From Peptoniphilus phoceensis (GTDB lineage Bacteria; Bacillota; Clostridia; Tissierellales; Peptoniphilaceae), in assembly GCF_001517665.2 (NCBI RefSeq), contig NZ_LN999809.1, forward strand, positions 248,001 through 312,000: a DNA stretch of 64,000 nt, given 5' to 3'. Under the pieces are notes generated by a model. It ran no database searches. It was not told the DNA's origin and saw only the letters and a list, made by a program, of their open reading frames with translations. Numbering within the stretch: the first letter of the stretch is position 1; each line of letters starts with the position of its first letter. A program made the translations under genes and the position numbers. Below are positions 17,380 through 25,178 of the stretch, in pieces.

Positions 17380-18669
17380 ATGTTTGAAAAAATTATAATA
17401 ATTAAAATTAATGACGGTTTTATAAATTTAATTGAAAAAACAAGAAATGAAAAAGAAATTAAGACTGTTCCCATAGCTTATAGGATTTATAAGGATGGGA
17501 AGATTTTAGATTACCACCATTTTTTCTATAAATGCAGCAAAATTGTTGAGAAAGCTGAAATAAATAAAAGGGACAAGGTGTATATCTTTTTTGATTCTAG
17601 TGAATTTATCCACATTAACTATAAAATTCCAGAAATTGAAGAATCTGATATAAAAAATTTTCTAGAACTTGAACTTGAGGATTATGGGGATTTTGATATA
17701 AATAATTACGAAATCTTTTATAAAGACAAAAAATCTAATGATTCCATTAACCTATCTATAGATTTAGTTCCCAAAGATATGATTTTAAAATTGAAGGACT
17801 TATTTGAAAAATTAAATATAAATAATTTTGAAATTTATCCGGAAACTCAGAGTTTTAGTTTAAATGGAAAATTTATTGAGATAGCACCTTCCTACATAAA
17901 AGAAATTTTTGTAAAAGATAACTTAGTCAATTCTTATGAAAAAATTTATGATGAAAATATAGAAAAATTAATTGAAGATAATAATTTAGAAGAACAAAAT
18001 GCTTCAAATATCATAAATTTGAGATATGATCCAGAAGAGCAAAAGGTCGAAGAAGATTTTTTATTTAAGTACAAAAATTATTTTATAAAACATATTAGCC
18101 AAATGGAAAAATTTTCAAAAGGAGAAAGTGTAAAACTTTTCGGGAATATCTGTGATTCAAAGACAATAAAGGATACTTTAAAGGCCTATAGCGATTTAGA
18201 TTTTGAGATTTTAGATGAGAATATCCTTAGTATAGATGGACTAAAAAAGGAAGATAAAGCTGCAAAAAAGGCTAAGAAAAAAAGTTATATAAATATATTT
18301 TTGCCCTTTGCTCTTTTAGCAATAATTGCCTTTAATCTCATTTATTCCAATAATTTAAAAAGAGAGTATGAAGAAAAAAGTGAAAATGTAAAGATGATTG
18401 ATCTTGAGGAAAGTGATAACAAGGACCTTGCCAGTGACAAGTTTCAAGAAAAAAATAAAAAGTTTATCGATAAAATTTCAGAAATTCAAAAACTTGAGGA
18501 TGAAAATTTAGTATTTACTTCTTATAACTTTGACAAGGGAAGAATGACAGTTAGAGGAATAGTAAAAGATGAAGCTTATTTTAACAAGGTTTTTAAAGAT
18601 TTTAATATAGTTAACAAAAATTTCTACAAAGAAAATGGATTTAACAAGTTTGAAATGCAAATAAAATAA
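17380..18669 (+). CDS. Pilus assembly protein, probable PilM-PilN-like fusion
   Basis: 429 residues, not closely matched by motif. Residues 1-295 look like a divergent actin-like PilM domain (start EKIIIIKINDGFINLIE; IPEIEESDIKNFLELEL resembles the PilM segment after the first strand). A Lys-rich stretch (KAAKKAKKKS) then leads to one membrane helix (about 304-322), a short coiled coil and a C-terminal alpha/beta domain, the layout of PilN. GspL of type II systems has the same combined plan. AGGTGA lies before the ATG, 8 nt after pilD. Assignment rests on layout and position. Confidence 0.65.
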   Translation: MFEKIIIIKINDGFINLIEKTRNEKEIKTVPIAYRIYKDGKILDYHHFFYKCSKIVEKAEINKRDKVYIFFDSSEFIHINYKIPEIEESDIKNFLELELEDYGDFDINNYEIFYKDKKSNDSINLSIDLVPKDMILKLKDLFEKLNINNFEIYPETQSFSLNGKFIEIAPSYIKEIFVKDNLVNSYEKIYDENIEKLIEDNNLEEQNASNIINLRYDPEEQKVEEDFLFKYKNYFIKHISQMEKFSKGESVKLFGNICDSKTIKDTLKAYSDLDFEILDENILSIDGLKKEDKAAKKAKKKSYINIFLPFALLAIIAFNLIYSNNLKREYEEKSENVKMIDLEESDNKDLASDKFQEKNKKFIDKISEIQKLEDENLVFTSYNFDKGRMTVRGIVKDEAYFNKVFKDFNIVNKNFYKENGFNKFEMQIK

Positions 18670-18696
18670 GTGTAAAATTCTCAAGAGGTGTTAATT

Positions 18697-19680
18697 TTGG
18701 AAATTGGTAAATTAAAGACAGAAGTGCTTGAAAAATATATTTTTGACAATTTAAAATTTAATAGAAAGGAAGTTCTTGTTAGTGGAGGAACTGGTCTTGA
18801 CAATGCTGTCATGGATTTTGGTTCAGATTTAATAGTAGCATCAACTGATCCCATCACAGGTGCATCTAAAAATTTAGGATCTCTTGCTATAAATATTTCT
18901 GTAAATGATGTGAGCTGTCAATGTGCTGATCCTGTTGGAGTTCTAATGACGCTTTTAATTCCACCTACAGCTAATATTGAGGATTTAAAAACAATTGTAG
19001 AAGATGCAAGTAGGACTGCAAGGGAATTAAATGTAGATATTGTTGGAGGACACACTGAAGTCACTGATGCAGTTAATAAAATTTTACTTTCAACAACAGT
19101 TTTAGGAAGAGTTAAAAAAGATAAAAGACCTAATATAGATAGCATAAAAAATGGAGATATTGTAGCTATATCAAAATATATTGGAATTGAAGGAACTAGC
19201 ATAATAGCCAATGAAAAAGATGAAGTTGCAGAAATTTTAACTAAAGAAGAACTTGACTTTGCAAAGTCCTTGTCAAAGGAGATTTCTGTTTTAAAAGAAT
19301 CAAGATTAGCTTCAAAATATTCTGTAAAACACATGCACGACATAACAGAAGGAGGACTTATGGGGGCAGTTTGGGAAACCTCTCGTGCAATTAATTATGG
19401 AATCAGGATTTATGAAGATTTAATTCCAATTTTAGATGTGACAAAGAAAATTACAAATTTTTATGAAATTGATCCAAGAAGATTAATTTCCAGTGGAAGT
19501 ATGCTCATGATTTTTGATGAAGAAGATTTTTTGAAATTTCAAAAAGAAGCAAAAGAAAAATCAATAAAAGTCACAAAAATAGGTGAAGTTAATTCTAAAA
19601 ATGAAGCTGCAATTTTATCCTCTGACACTGAACTAATCTTGTCTGATCCAGGAGCTGATGAGCTTTATAAGATATTGTAG
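18697..19680 (+). CDS. AIR synthase-related protein (HypE/PurM-like ATP-binding fold)
   Basis: 327 residues with the PurM/HypE/ThiL fold: SGGTGLDNAVMDFG at the N-terminus, STDPITGA (phosphate and metal loop), SVNDVSCQCADP, DIVGGHTEVTDAVN and MHDITEGGLMGA. Members use ATP to activate a carbonyl or amide oxygen; this stand-alone subgroup has no settled substrate, and no hydrogenase genes lie nearby. The start is TTG 18697, with AGAGGTG (18684-18690) spaced correctly; the GTG at 18688 lies inside that ribosome site. It ends the first pilus operon, probably as a passenger. Confidence 0.8.
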   Translation: MEIGKLKTEVLEKYIFDNLKFNRKEVLVSGGTGLDNAVMDFGSDLIVASTDPITGASKNLGSLAINISVNDVSCQCADPVGVLMTLLIPPTANIEDLKTIVEDASRTARELNVDIVGGHTEVTDAVNKILLSTTVLGRVKKDKRPNIDSIKNGDIVAISKYIGIEGTSIIANEKDEVAEILTKEELDFAKSLSKEISVLKESRLASKYSVKHMHDITEGGLMGAVWETSRAINYGIRIYEDLIPILDVTKKITNFYEIDPRRLISSGSMLMIFDEEDFLKFQKEAKEKSIKVTKIGEVNSKNEAAILSSDTELILSDPGADELYKIL

Positions 19681-19705
19681 AATTTATTACAATTCGGTTA
19701 CATTA

Positions 19706-19734
19706 TTGACAATAGTTACAAAGATATATAAACT
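19706..19734 (+). promoter_or_regulatory. Promoter of the amidase gene
   Basis: -35 TTGACA (19706-19711), 17-bp spacer, -10 TAAACT (19729-19734), 18 bases before the ATG at 19752. Confidence 0.6.
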
Positions 19735-19751
19735 TTATCTAGGTGAATTAA

Positions 19752-21092
19752 ATGAAAAAATTTTTTAAAATTTCGATATTAATTATGTCTTTGCTGATTA
19801 CACCAGTATTTGCAGCTAAAGAATTCAATGTAAGCATAGGTAATACTCAGTTTAAGGTAAAGGAAGCTGGTGTCCTTGTAAATAACAAAACTCTAAAAAC
19901 AGAATTTTCTCCCTACATAAAACAGGGTAGGACTTTTGTGCCAATTCGTGAAATTACAGAAAAGCTTGGAGCAGATGTAAAGTGGAAAGCTAAGGATAAG
20001 TCTATAAAAATTACTTTAAACGGCGACGTTATAAATATGAAGATAAACAGTCCTGTTGTAAGTGTAAATGGCAAAAAAATTAATTTGGACAATGCTCAAG
20101 CCCCACAACTTGCACTTTACAAAAGTCCAAAAAAAGAAGTAAAAACTATGGTTCCTTTGAGATTTATATCTGAAACTTTTGGTTACAATGTAGATTGGAA
20201 TAATGACAAAGTTAGGGCAGAAATAAGCACAAATAAGAGTAAATCTATAATTGAAGATAAGGAAAAAGATAGTAAAAACTCAAAGAATAAGAAGACTAAA
20301 AATAATAGTAAAACTAATAATAAAAAGACAAGCCTAAGCTCAAATTCAATTTTTGATAGCAATTATTTCCAATCAAATGCAGAAAAAAAGGAAACATCTA
20401 ATATAAAAAATGAAATAAAAGATGGAAATAAGGATAAAATTTTTGAAGAAGCAGATCTTGACAAGTCAGATGAAAAGAAAAAAAGAGTTATTAAAGATAA
20501 AATTGAAGTGAATGGAAAATTGAACATTATTATTGACCCAGGTCACGGTGGAAAAGATTCAGGTGCAGTAGCACTTGATGGTGAAACTTATGAAAAAACT
20601 TTAAATTTAATGGTAGCTGAAAGATTAATGGATAAACTTTATAACAACCCAGAAATTAATCCAGTAATCACTAGATCAAGAGATGAATATATAAAACTTT
20701 TAGATAGGGCATCAGTTTCAAACGATGGCAATGCTCACTTATTTTTATCTATACACTTTAATTCTTCAGACAATTCCGAAGCAAAGGGAATAGAAGTTTT
20801 ATATGCTTCAGAAAAAAATGTAAAAATAAAAGACACAGTTCAAAAAGATTTTGCATCTTGTCTACAAAAAGCTCTTATAAAAGAAACTGGAGCAGTTAAT
20901 CGTGGCATAAAAAATAGACCAGCTATAATAGTTTTAAATAAAACAAAAAATGTTGCAGCTTTAGCTGAACTAGGATTTTTATCAAATGAAGATGATTTGG
21001 AAAAGATTAAAGACCCTGATTACATTGATAAATTAGCCCAAGGACTCTATAATGGTATAGAAGACTATATGGGAAGCTATGTTGAAAAATAG
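19752..21092 (+). CDS. N-acetylmuramoyl-L-alanine amidase with stalk domain
   Basis: A secreted peptidoglycan hydrolase of 446 residues. A signal peptide (cleavage after PVFA, about residue 21) precedes the 'copper amine oxidase N-terminal' stalk domain (about 25-155; RTFVPIREITEKLGADVKW, then MVPLRFISETFGYNVDW). A low-complexity Lys/Asn/Ser linker (about 157-245) joins it to an Amidase_3 domain. There, DPGHGGKDSGAV gives the first Zn His, ETYEKTLNL the Glu, LSIHFNSSD the second His, and AELGFLSN the catalytic Glu. It cleaves the lactyl-L-Ala bond of peptidoglycan. The stalk probably gives wall attachment. Confidence 0.92.
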   Translation: MKKFFKISILIMSLLITPVFAAKEFNVSIGNTQFKVKEAGVLVNNKTLKTEFSPYIKQGRTFVPIREITEKLGADVKWKAKDKSIKITLNGDVINMKINSPVVSVNGKKINLDNAQAPQLALYKSPKKEVKTMVPLRFISETFGYNVDWNNDKVRAEISTNKSKSIIEDKEKDSKNSKNKKTKNNSKTNNKKTSLSSNSIFDSNYFQSNAEKKETSNIKNEIKDGNKDKIFEEADLDKSDEKKKRVIKDKIEVNGKLNIIIDPGHGGKDSGAVALDGETYEKTLNLMVAERLMDKLYNNPEINPVITRSRDEYIKLLDRASVSNDGNAHLFLSIHFNSSDNSEAKGIEVLYASEKNVKIKDTVQKDFASCLQKALIKETGAVNRGIKNRPAIIVLNKTKNVAALAELGFLSNEDDLEKIKDPDYIDKLAQGLYNGIEDYMGSYVEK

Positions 21093-21102
21093 AAGGGAAA
21101 TT

Positions 21103-21819
21103 ATGAGAGAAGATAGACAAAATGACGAAGCAAGACCGATTAAAATAAGTACAAATTATCTTGATCATCCTGATGGATCAGTTTTAATTGAATGTGGAAA
21201 GACAAGAGTTATATGCTCTGCCATGATTGAAAATAAAGTTCCAGGATTTCTTAGAGGTAAAAATAAAGGATGGCTTTCAAGTGAATATTCAATGCTTCCT
21301 GGTTCAACACCAACAAGAAAAATTAGAGATATTTCTAAGGGAAAGCTTGACGGAAGAAGCAGCGAAATTTCTAGATTAATAGGAAGAGCACTTAGATCCT
21401 GTATTGATTTAGACAAAATCGGAGAAAGAACAATTTGGATTGATTGCGACGTTATTTCAGCAGATGGTGGAACGAGGACAGCATCTATAACGGGAGCTTA
21501 CATTGCACTTAAACTGGCAGTAAAAAAAGCTTTGGAAAATGGAAAATTCGAGGAAGATCCAATTATTTCTAAGGTAGCAGCAATTAGTGTTGGTAAAGTT
21601 AATGGAATAAGTCTTGTTGACTTAGATTTTAAAGAAGATTCCAATGCAGATGTAGATTTAAATGTTGTCATGAACGACAAATTTGAATTAATAGAAATCC
21701 AAGGTACTGGAGAAAAGGGAACTTTTTCAATTGATGAACTAAATGGATTTTTAGCAGGTGCAAAAACTGGAATTGGAGAAATATTTGATTATTTTGAAAT
21801 TTTGGAGCAAAATTTATGA
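21103..21819 (+). CDS. rph: Ribonuclease PH
   Basis: A phosphorolytic 3'-5' exoribonuclease that trims tRNA 3' ends. 238 residues starting MREDRQNDEARPIKI, the usual RNase PH opening (MRxDGRxxDELRP; the Gly is Gln here). LSSEYSMLPGSTPTR, then DGRSSEISRLIGRALR and DCDVISADGGTRTASITGA are the core motifs. The ATG at 21103 is chosen over an in-frame ATG at 21079, because AGAAGGGAA lies directly upstream of it. It overlaps rdgB by 4 nt, and two tRNA genes follow downstream. Confidence 0.95.
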   Translation: MREDRQNDEARPIKISTNYLDHPDGSVLIECGKTRVICSAMIENKVPGFLRGKNKGWLSSEYSMLPGSTPTRKIRDISKGKLDGRSSEISRLIGRALRSCIDLDKIGERTIWIDCDVISADGGTRTASITGAYIALKLAVKKALENGKFEEDPIISKVAAISVGKVNGISLVDLDFKEDSNADVDLNVVMNDKFELIEIQGTGEKGTFSIDELNGFLAGAKTGIGEIFDYFEILEQNL

Positions 21820-22400
21820 GAAAAATAGTTTTATCTACAGATAATAAAAATAAGCTTAGGGAAATCAGAGAAATTTTAGAAGATTTAGATGTAGAAATTT
21901 ACGGTAAGTCCGACATAGATGGACTTGATTTTGAAGTTGTAGAAGATGGGGAAACTCTATATGATAATGCTCTAAAAAAAGCAGATGCTATGGCACAAAG
22001 AGTAGATTTTGCTGTTTTAGCAGATGATACAGGCTTATTTGTAAATGCCCTTAATGGTGAACCAGGAGTTCATTCTGCTAGATATGCAAAAGAGCATGAT
22101 GATAAAAAAAATAGAGAAAAATTATTAAAAAATTTAAGTGGAGAAAAAGACAGATCGGCTTATTTTAAAACTCAAATTATTTTAATTGATGAAGATAAAA
22201 ATATAATCCCTATAGAAGGTGTCTGCCCAGGAAAAATTTCTGAAGTTGAAAAGGGCGACAATGGTTTTGGCTATGACAGCATTTTTATTGCAGATGGATT
22301 TGACAAAACTTTTGCAGAAATGACCCATGAAGAAAAAAATGAAATTAGTCACAGAGCCAGAGCCTTAAAAAATTTAAGGGAAAAAATTTCTAAATTGTAA
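21816..22400 (+). CDS. rdgB: XTP/dITP diphosphatase (non-canonical purine NTPase)
   Basis: 194 residues of the RdgB/HAM1 family. It hydrolyses XTP, ITP and dITP to the monophosphate to keep them out of nucleic acids. Motifs: STDNKNKLREIREIL, ADDTGLFVNALNGEPGVHSARYA, GDNGFGYDSIF and MTHEEKNEISHRA. The rph-rdgB order with ATGA overlap is conserved in many Firmicutes. No terminator is seen before the tRNA promoter. Confidence 0.96.
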   Translation: MRKIVLSTDNKNKLREIREILEDLDVEIYGKSDIDGLDFEVVEDGETLYDNALKKADAMAQRVDFAVLADDTGLFVNALNGEPGVHSARYAKEHDDKKNREKLLKNLSGEKDRSAYFKTQIILIDEDKNIIPIEGVCPGKISEVEKGDNGFGYDSIFIADGFDKTFAEMTHEEKNEISHRARALKNLREKISKL

Positions 22401-22407
22401 AATTATA

Positions 22408-22436
22408 TTGACAATACATTTTTAATTTGCTATTAT
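22408..22436 (+). promoter_or_regulatory. Promoter of the tRNA genes
   Basis: Perfect -35 TTGACA (22408-22413), 17-bp spacer, -10 TATTAT (22431-22436), 16 bases before tRNA-His. Confidence 0.85.
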
Positions 22437-22451
22437 ATATGTATTGTTCGT

Positions 22452-22529
22452 GGTGGGTATGGCCTAGCTGGTTAAGGCGTCAGATTGTGGTCCTGAAGAT
22501 CGTGGGTTCGATTCCCACTATCCACCCCA
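22452..22529 (+). tRNA. tRNA-His (GTG)
   Basis: Complete cloverleaf: acceptor GTGGGTA (22453-22459) with TATCCAC (22519-22525), and the His-specific extra G-1 at 22452 opposite C73 at 22526. The D stem is GCCT/AGGC, the anticodon GTG is at 22487-22489, the T arm is GTGGG-TTCGATT-CCCAC, and CCA is encoded (22527-22529). The closing pair of the anticodon stem is an A-C mismatch (22484/22492). Confidence 0.95.
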
Positions 22530-22538
22530 CAATATTTT

Positions 22539-22563
22539 AGAAGTGCCTGGCACTTCTTTTTTA
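22539..22563 (+). terminator. Terminator-like hairpin between the two tRNA genes
   Basis: AGAAGTGC (22539-22546) pairs perfectly with GCACTTCT (22550-22557), followed by T6. It separates tRNA-His from tRNA-Leu, which starts only 10 bases later and has no visible promoter of its own. Confidence 0.7.
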
Positions 22564-22572
22564 ATTTAAAAT

Positions 22573-22659
22573 GCTAGAGTGGCGGAATTGGCAGACGCAC
22601 CAGACTCAAAATCTGGCGGCCGCGAGGTCGTATGGGTTCAAGTCCCATCTTTAGCACCA
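22573..22659 (+). tRNA. tRNA-Leu (CAA)
   Basis: Acceptor GCTAGAG (22573-22579) pairs with CTTTAGC (22649-22655, one G-U). Anticodon stem CCAGA/TCTGG carries loop CTCAAAA with anticodon CAA at 22607-22609. A class II variable arm (about GCGGCCGCGAGGTCGT) is present, and CCA is encoded (22657-22659). It decodes UUG. Confidence 0.95.
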
Positions 22660-22672
22660 AGATTTTTTAAAT

Positions 22673-22735
22673 ACTCTTGTAAAGTTTTATTTTCACAAAT
22701 TTGTGATAATTTAGAGCTTTTCAAGAGTTTTTTTA
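22673..22735 (+). terminator. Large nested terminator after tRNA-Leu
   Basis: An outer stem of 12 positions (22673-22684 with 22717-22728, one T-T mismatch) encloses a perfect palindrome TCACAAATTTGTGA (22693-22706) and is followed by T7. Confidence 0.75.
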
Positions 22736-22936
22736 TTTTTAAAAATATAAAAAATTAATGAGTTTTTGTAAAAAAAAATTAAAAATTCAATGTTTTCCTA
22801 AAATTTTTACACCAATTTTACACCACTTATTTAAAAAAAATTTATTTTTCAAAAGAGATTTTCAAATTTTAGAAATTTTTAAATTGAGAATTTAGACTTA
22901 ATATTTATTTAATTAAGTAATTAGTAAATAAAAGTA
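22736..22936. other. Gene-free, extremely AT-rich stretch
   Basis: No credible open frame, RNA or promoter pair was seen until just before the next gene. It holds a direct repeat, TTTTACACCA at 22805-22814 and 22816-22825. On the minus strand this reads GGTGTAAAATTGGTGTAAAA, resembling the last codons of many tRNA-targeting phage integrases. The surrounding frame is only about 24 codons long, so this is at most a remnant. Confidence 0.4.
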
Positions 22937-22945
22937 TGCTATAAT
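22937..22945 (+). promoter_or_regulatory. Extended -10 promoter abutting the NusG-II gene
   Basis: TGcTATAAT with TATAAT at 22940-22945. The predicted transcription start (about 22951-22953) coincides with the ATG at 22952. Confidence 0.6.
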
Positions 22946-22951
22946 GAATTT

Positions 22952-23341
22952 ATGAATAAGATAAAAAAAGCTGATATTTTAGTAATTTTTATAATTGTTC
23001 TTACTTCTTTTTTTATTTATTTTTTCACCAATAAATTGCCAAAAGATCATAAAAATTCTTCTAAAAAAGTTGTCATAACTGTTGATGGAAAAATTTTTAA
23101 GGAAGTAAGTTTAAATAAAGATACTGATATAAGAATTAATAGTCAATATGGAAATAATGTAGTTCATATAGAAAATGGTGAAGTTCAGATGTTTGAATCT
23201 GACTGCAAAGATAAAATTTGCATGAAGATGGGAAAGATTAGCCTAAATGGTGACTCAATTATCTGTCTACCAAATAGATTAATGGTAAAAATTATCGACG
23301 ATGCACCTGATGATGAGAGTTTGGATATGATTATAAAATGA
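22952..23341 (+). CDS. NusG domain II-containing membrane-anchored protein
   Basis: 129 residues: an N-terminal membrane helix (about 8-26) and an extracellular NusG_II-like beta domain with a conserved cysteine pair (SDCKDKICMKMGKI) and SIICLPNRLMVKI. The family usually sits directly upstream of a Gx transporter / heptaprenyl-diphosphate synthase component I gene, as here with a 4-nt overlap. Its role is unknown, perhaps in quinone or redox metabolism. No Shine-Dalgarno precedes the ATG, and the promoter -10 lies only 6 nt upstream, so the mRNA may be leaderless. Confidence 0.85.
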   Translation: MNKIKKADILVIFIIVLTSFFIYFFTNKLPKDHKNSSKKVVITVDGKIFKEVSLNKDTDIRINSQYGNNVVHIENGEVQMFESDCKDKICMKMGKISLNGDSIICLPNRLMVKIIDDAPDDESLDMIIK

Positions 23342-23847
23342 GAAATAATAGAAAATTAATTTATTTATCCCTCTTGAGTGCCATGGGCATAGTTTTAGGA
23401 TTATTTGAGTCTATGATTCCTTTACCAGTAGCAATTCCTGGAGCAAGGCTAGGACTCTCAAATATAGTTGTTCTAGTTAGCATAGTTTCAATTGGTTACA
23501 AAGAAGGATTTTTTGTAGCAATTTTTAAAACTATTTTACTGGGACTTGTGACGGGATCCATTTCAAGTTTATTTTTTTCTATGGGAGGAGCAATTTTAAG
23601 TTCTATTTCTATGATACTTGCTCACAAATTTTTGAAAAAGTATTTGTCGTTAATAGGAATTAGTGAAATTGGATCTTTTTTTCACAATTTGGGACAAGTT
23701 TTAGTCGCATCTTTTATAATGAAGACCACTGCAATTTTAGCCTATTTACCAATCTTAGTTATTTTAGGAATTTTTACAGGTTTTTTCGTAGGGCTTACTT
23801 CCATATATGTAGTTGACAATACAAATATTTCTAAAGTGAGGGGTTAA
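23338..23847 (+). CDS. Gx transporter family membrane protein
   Basis: 169 residues, five or six hydrophobic helices rich in Gly and Ser (LSAMGIVLGLFESMIPLPVAIPGARLGLSN is characteristic, with the loop following). Members are labelled Gx transporter or heptaprenyl diphosphate synthase component I (COG4769). They resemble ECF-type substrate-binding S components, so uptake of a precursor is plausible but unproven. ATGA overlap with the NusG-II gene upstream; the maf gene starts directly after its stop. Confidence 0.85.
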   Translation: MRNNRKLIYLSLLSAMGIVLGLFESMIPLPVAIPGARLGLSNIVVLVSIVSIGYKEGFFVAIFKTILLGLVTGSISSLFFSMGGAILSSISMILAHKFLKKYLSLIGISEIGSFFHNLGQVLVASFIMKTTAILAYLPILVILGIFTGFFVGLTSIYVVDNTNISKVRG

Positions 23848-24423
23848 ATGGAAAAAATAATTTTGGCATCAAATTCTCCTAGGAGGAGAGAAATTCTGGA
23901 AGAATTTATCGACTTAGATATAATAACTAAAGAAATAAATGAGATAAAGGACGATTCCTTTTCACCATGGACAACTGTTATGGGTCTTGCCTTTGAAAAG
24001 GGAATTGAAGTTGCTAAAGACAATGAGGATTCCATTGTTTTGTCTGCTGATACCTTAGTTGAATTTGACGGAAAACTTTTGGGGAAACCTAAAAATCGTG
24101 AAGATGCAAAAATAATGATAGAGTCTCTAAGTGGTAGAAGTCACAATGTATACACAGGATATGCTATTTTCAAACTATCTGAAAAAATAAAATATGTGAA
24201 TTATGAAAAGTCTTCAGTAAAATTTTATAAATTAAGTGATTTAGAAATTGAAAAATATTTAGATACTTTAGAATATAAAGATAAGGCTGGTGCTTACGGG
24301 ATTCAAGGCAAGGGATCTTTATTAGTCGAAGAAATTAGGGGAGATTACTTTAATATTGTTGGACTTCCAATTGGAAAAATAAATAGGGATTTAATTAGAT
24401 TATTTAATTTTAATTTGTGGTAA
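23848..24423 (+). CDS. maf: Maf-family nucleotide pyrophosphatase
   Basis: 191 residues. Maf proteins hydrolyse modified pyrimidine NTPs (dTTP/UTP, 5-methyl-UTP) and have been linked to septum inhibition. Motifs: LASNSPRRREIL at the N-terminus, LSADTLVEFDGKLLGKP in the middle, GRSHNVYTGYA, and YKDKAGAYGIQGKGSLLVEEI near the C-terminus. It starts at the ATG one base after the previous stop, with GAGGGG upstream, and probably shares its transcript. Confidence 0.94.
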   Translation: MEKIILASNSPRRREILEEFIDLDIITKEINEIKDDSFSPWTTVMGLAFEKGIEVAKDNEDSIVLSADTLVEFDGKLLGKPKNREDAKIMIESLSGRSHNVYTGYAIFKLSEKIKYVNYEKSSVKFYKLSDLEIEKYLDTLEYKDKAGAYGIQGKGSLLVEEIRGDYFNIVGLPIGKINRDLIRLFNFNLW

Positions 24424-24450
24424 TTTTATTATTTTTAATGGTGATTTGCT

Positions 24451-25170
24451 ATGAAAGAAAGAGATTTTGAAAGATACACTATTAAGGAAATGCCAGAAGA
24501 TGAGAGACCTCAAGAAAAATTGATAAAATTTGGTCCGAATTATTTATCGAATGCAGAACTTTTGGCATTAATAATTAGAACAGGGAATAAAAAGGGTGAT
24601 TCATCTATTGACACAGCTACCAAAGTTCTCAGAAGTCTTAGGTCAGAAAATGATCTTGATGGATTAAGTTCTCTAAAAAATGCAAATTTTTCTGATTTGA
24701 TGAAAGTCGAGGGAATCGGAGAAGCGAAAGCTGCCATGATTATTGCAGCTGTACAACTTGGGATTCGCCTTTCAGTTTCAAGTACGGGATCAAAGATAAG
24801 AGTCACATCGCCATCTATAGCTGCAAATTATGTTTTAAGTCAAATGAGTATTTTGGAAGAAGAACATTTTAGAATAATGACTTTAAACACGAAAAAAGAA
24901 ATAAATTTTATAAGAGAGATTTCCAAAGGAACCCTTGATATGACTTTGGTTCACACTAGGGAAGTTTTTAGGACAGCTATTTCAGATAATGCTCACAGCA
25001 TAATTTTATTACATAATCATCCAACTGGAGACCCTAGTCCATCGAGAGAGGATATAAAACTTACTAAAGATCTTTTAGAAGCCTCAAAAATTATTGGCAT
25101 AGATATTTTAGATCACATTATTATTGGAGATAACAGGTACTTTAGCTTTCTAGAAGAAGGAATTTTGTAG
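24451..25170 (+). CDS. radC: RadC-family JAB/MPN-domain protein
   Basis: 239 residues. An N-terminal UPF0758 region with a helix-hairpin-helix (LMKVEGIGEAKAAMI) precedes the JAMM metalloprotease-like domain. The motif LLHNHPTGDPSPSREDIKLT holds the HxH and Asp ligands. Despite the name, a DNA-repair role is doubtful and the true activity is unknown. The maf-radC neighbourhood is common in Firmicutes (maf-radC-mreB), but mreB does not follow here. GGTGA is a weak ribosome site. Confidence 0.95.
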   Translation: MKERDFERYTIKEMPEDERPQEKLIKFGPNYLSNAELLALIIRTGNKKGDSSIDTATKVLRSLRSENDLDGLSSLKNANFSDLMKVEGIGEAKAAMIIAAVQLGIRLSVSSTGSKIRVTSPSIAANYVLSQMSILEEEHFRIMTLNTKKEINFIREISKGTLDMTLVHTREVFRTAISDNAHSIILLHNHPTGDPSPSREDIKLTKDLLEASKIIGIDILDHIIIGDNRYFSFLEEGIL

Positions 25171-25178
25171 GAGGATTT

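Noticed and set aside
18918-19343. 141-codon open frame on the minus strand
   Set aside because: It lies wholly inside the AIR-synthase-like gene in an antisense frame, has no ribosome site and shows a composition expected from the complement of that gene.
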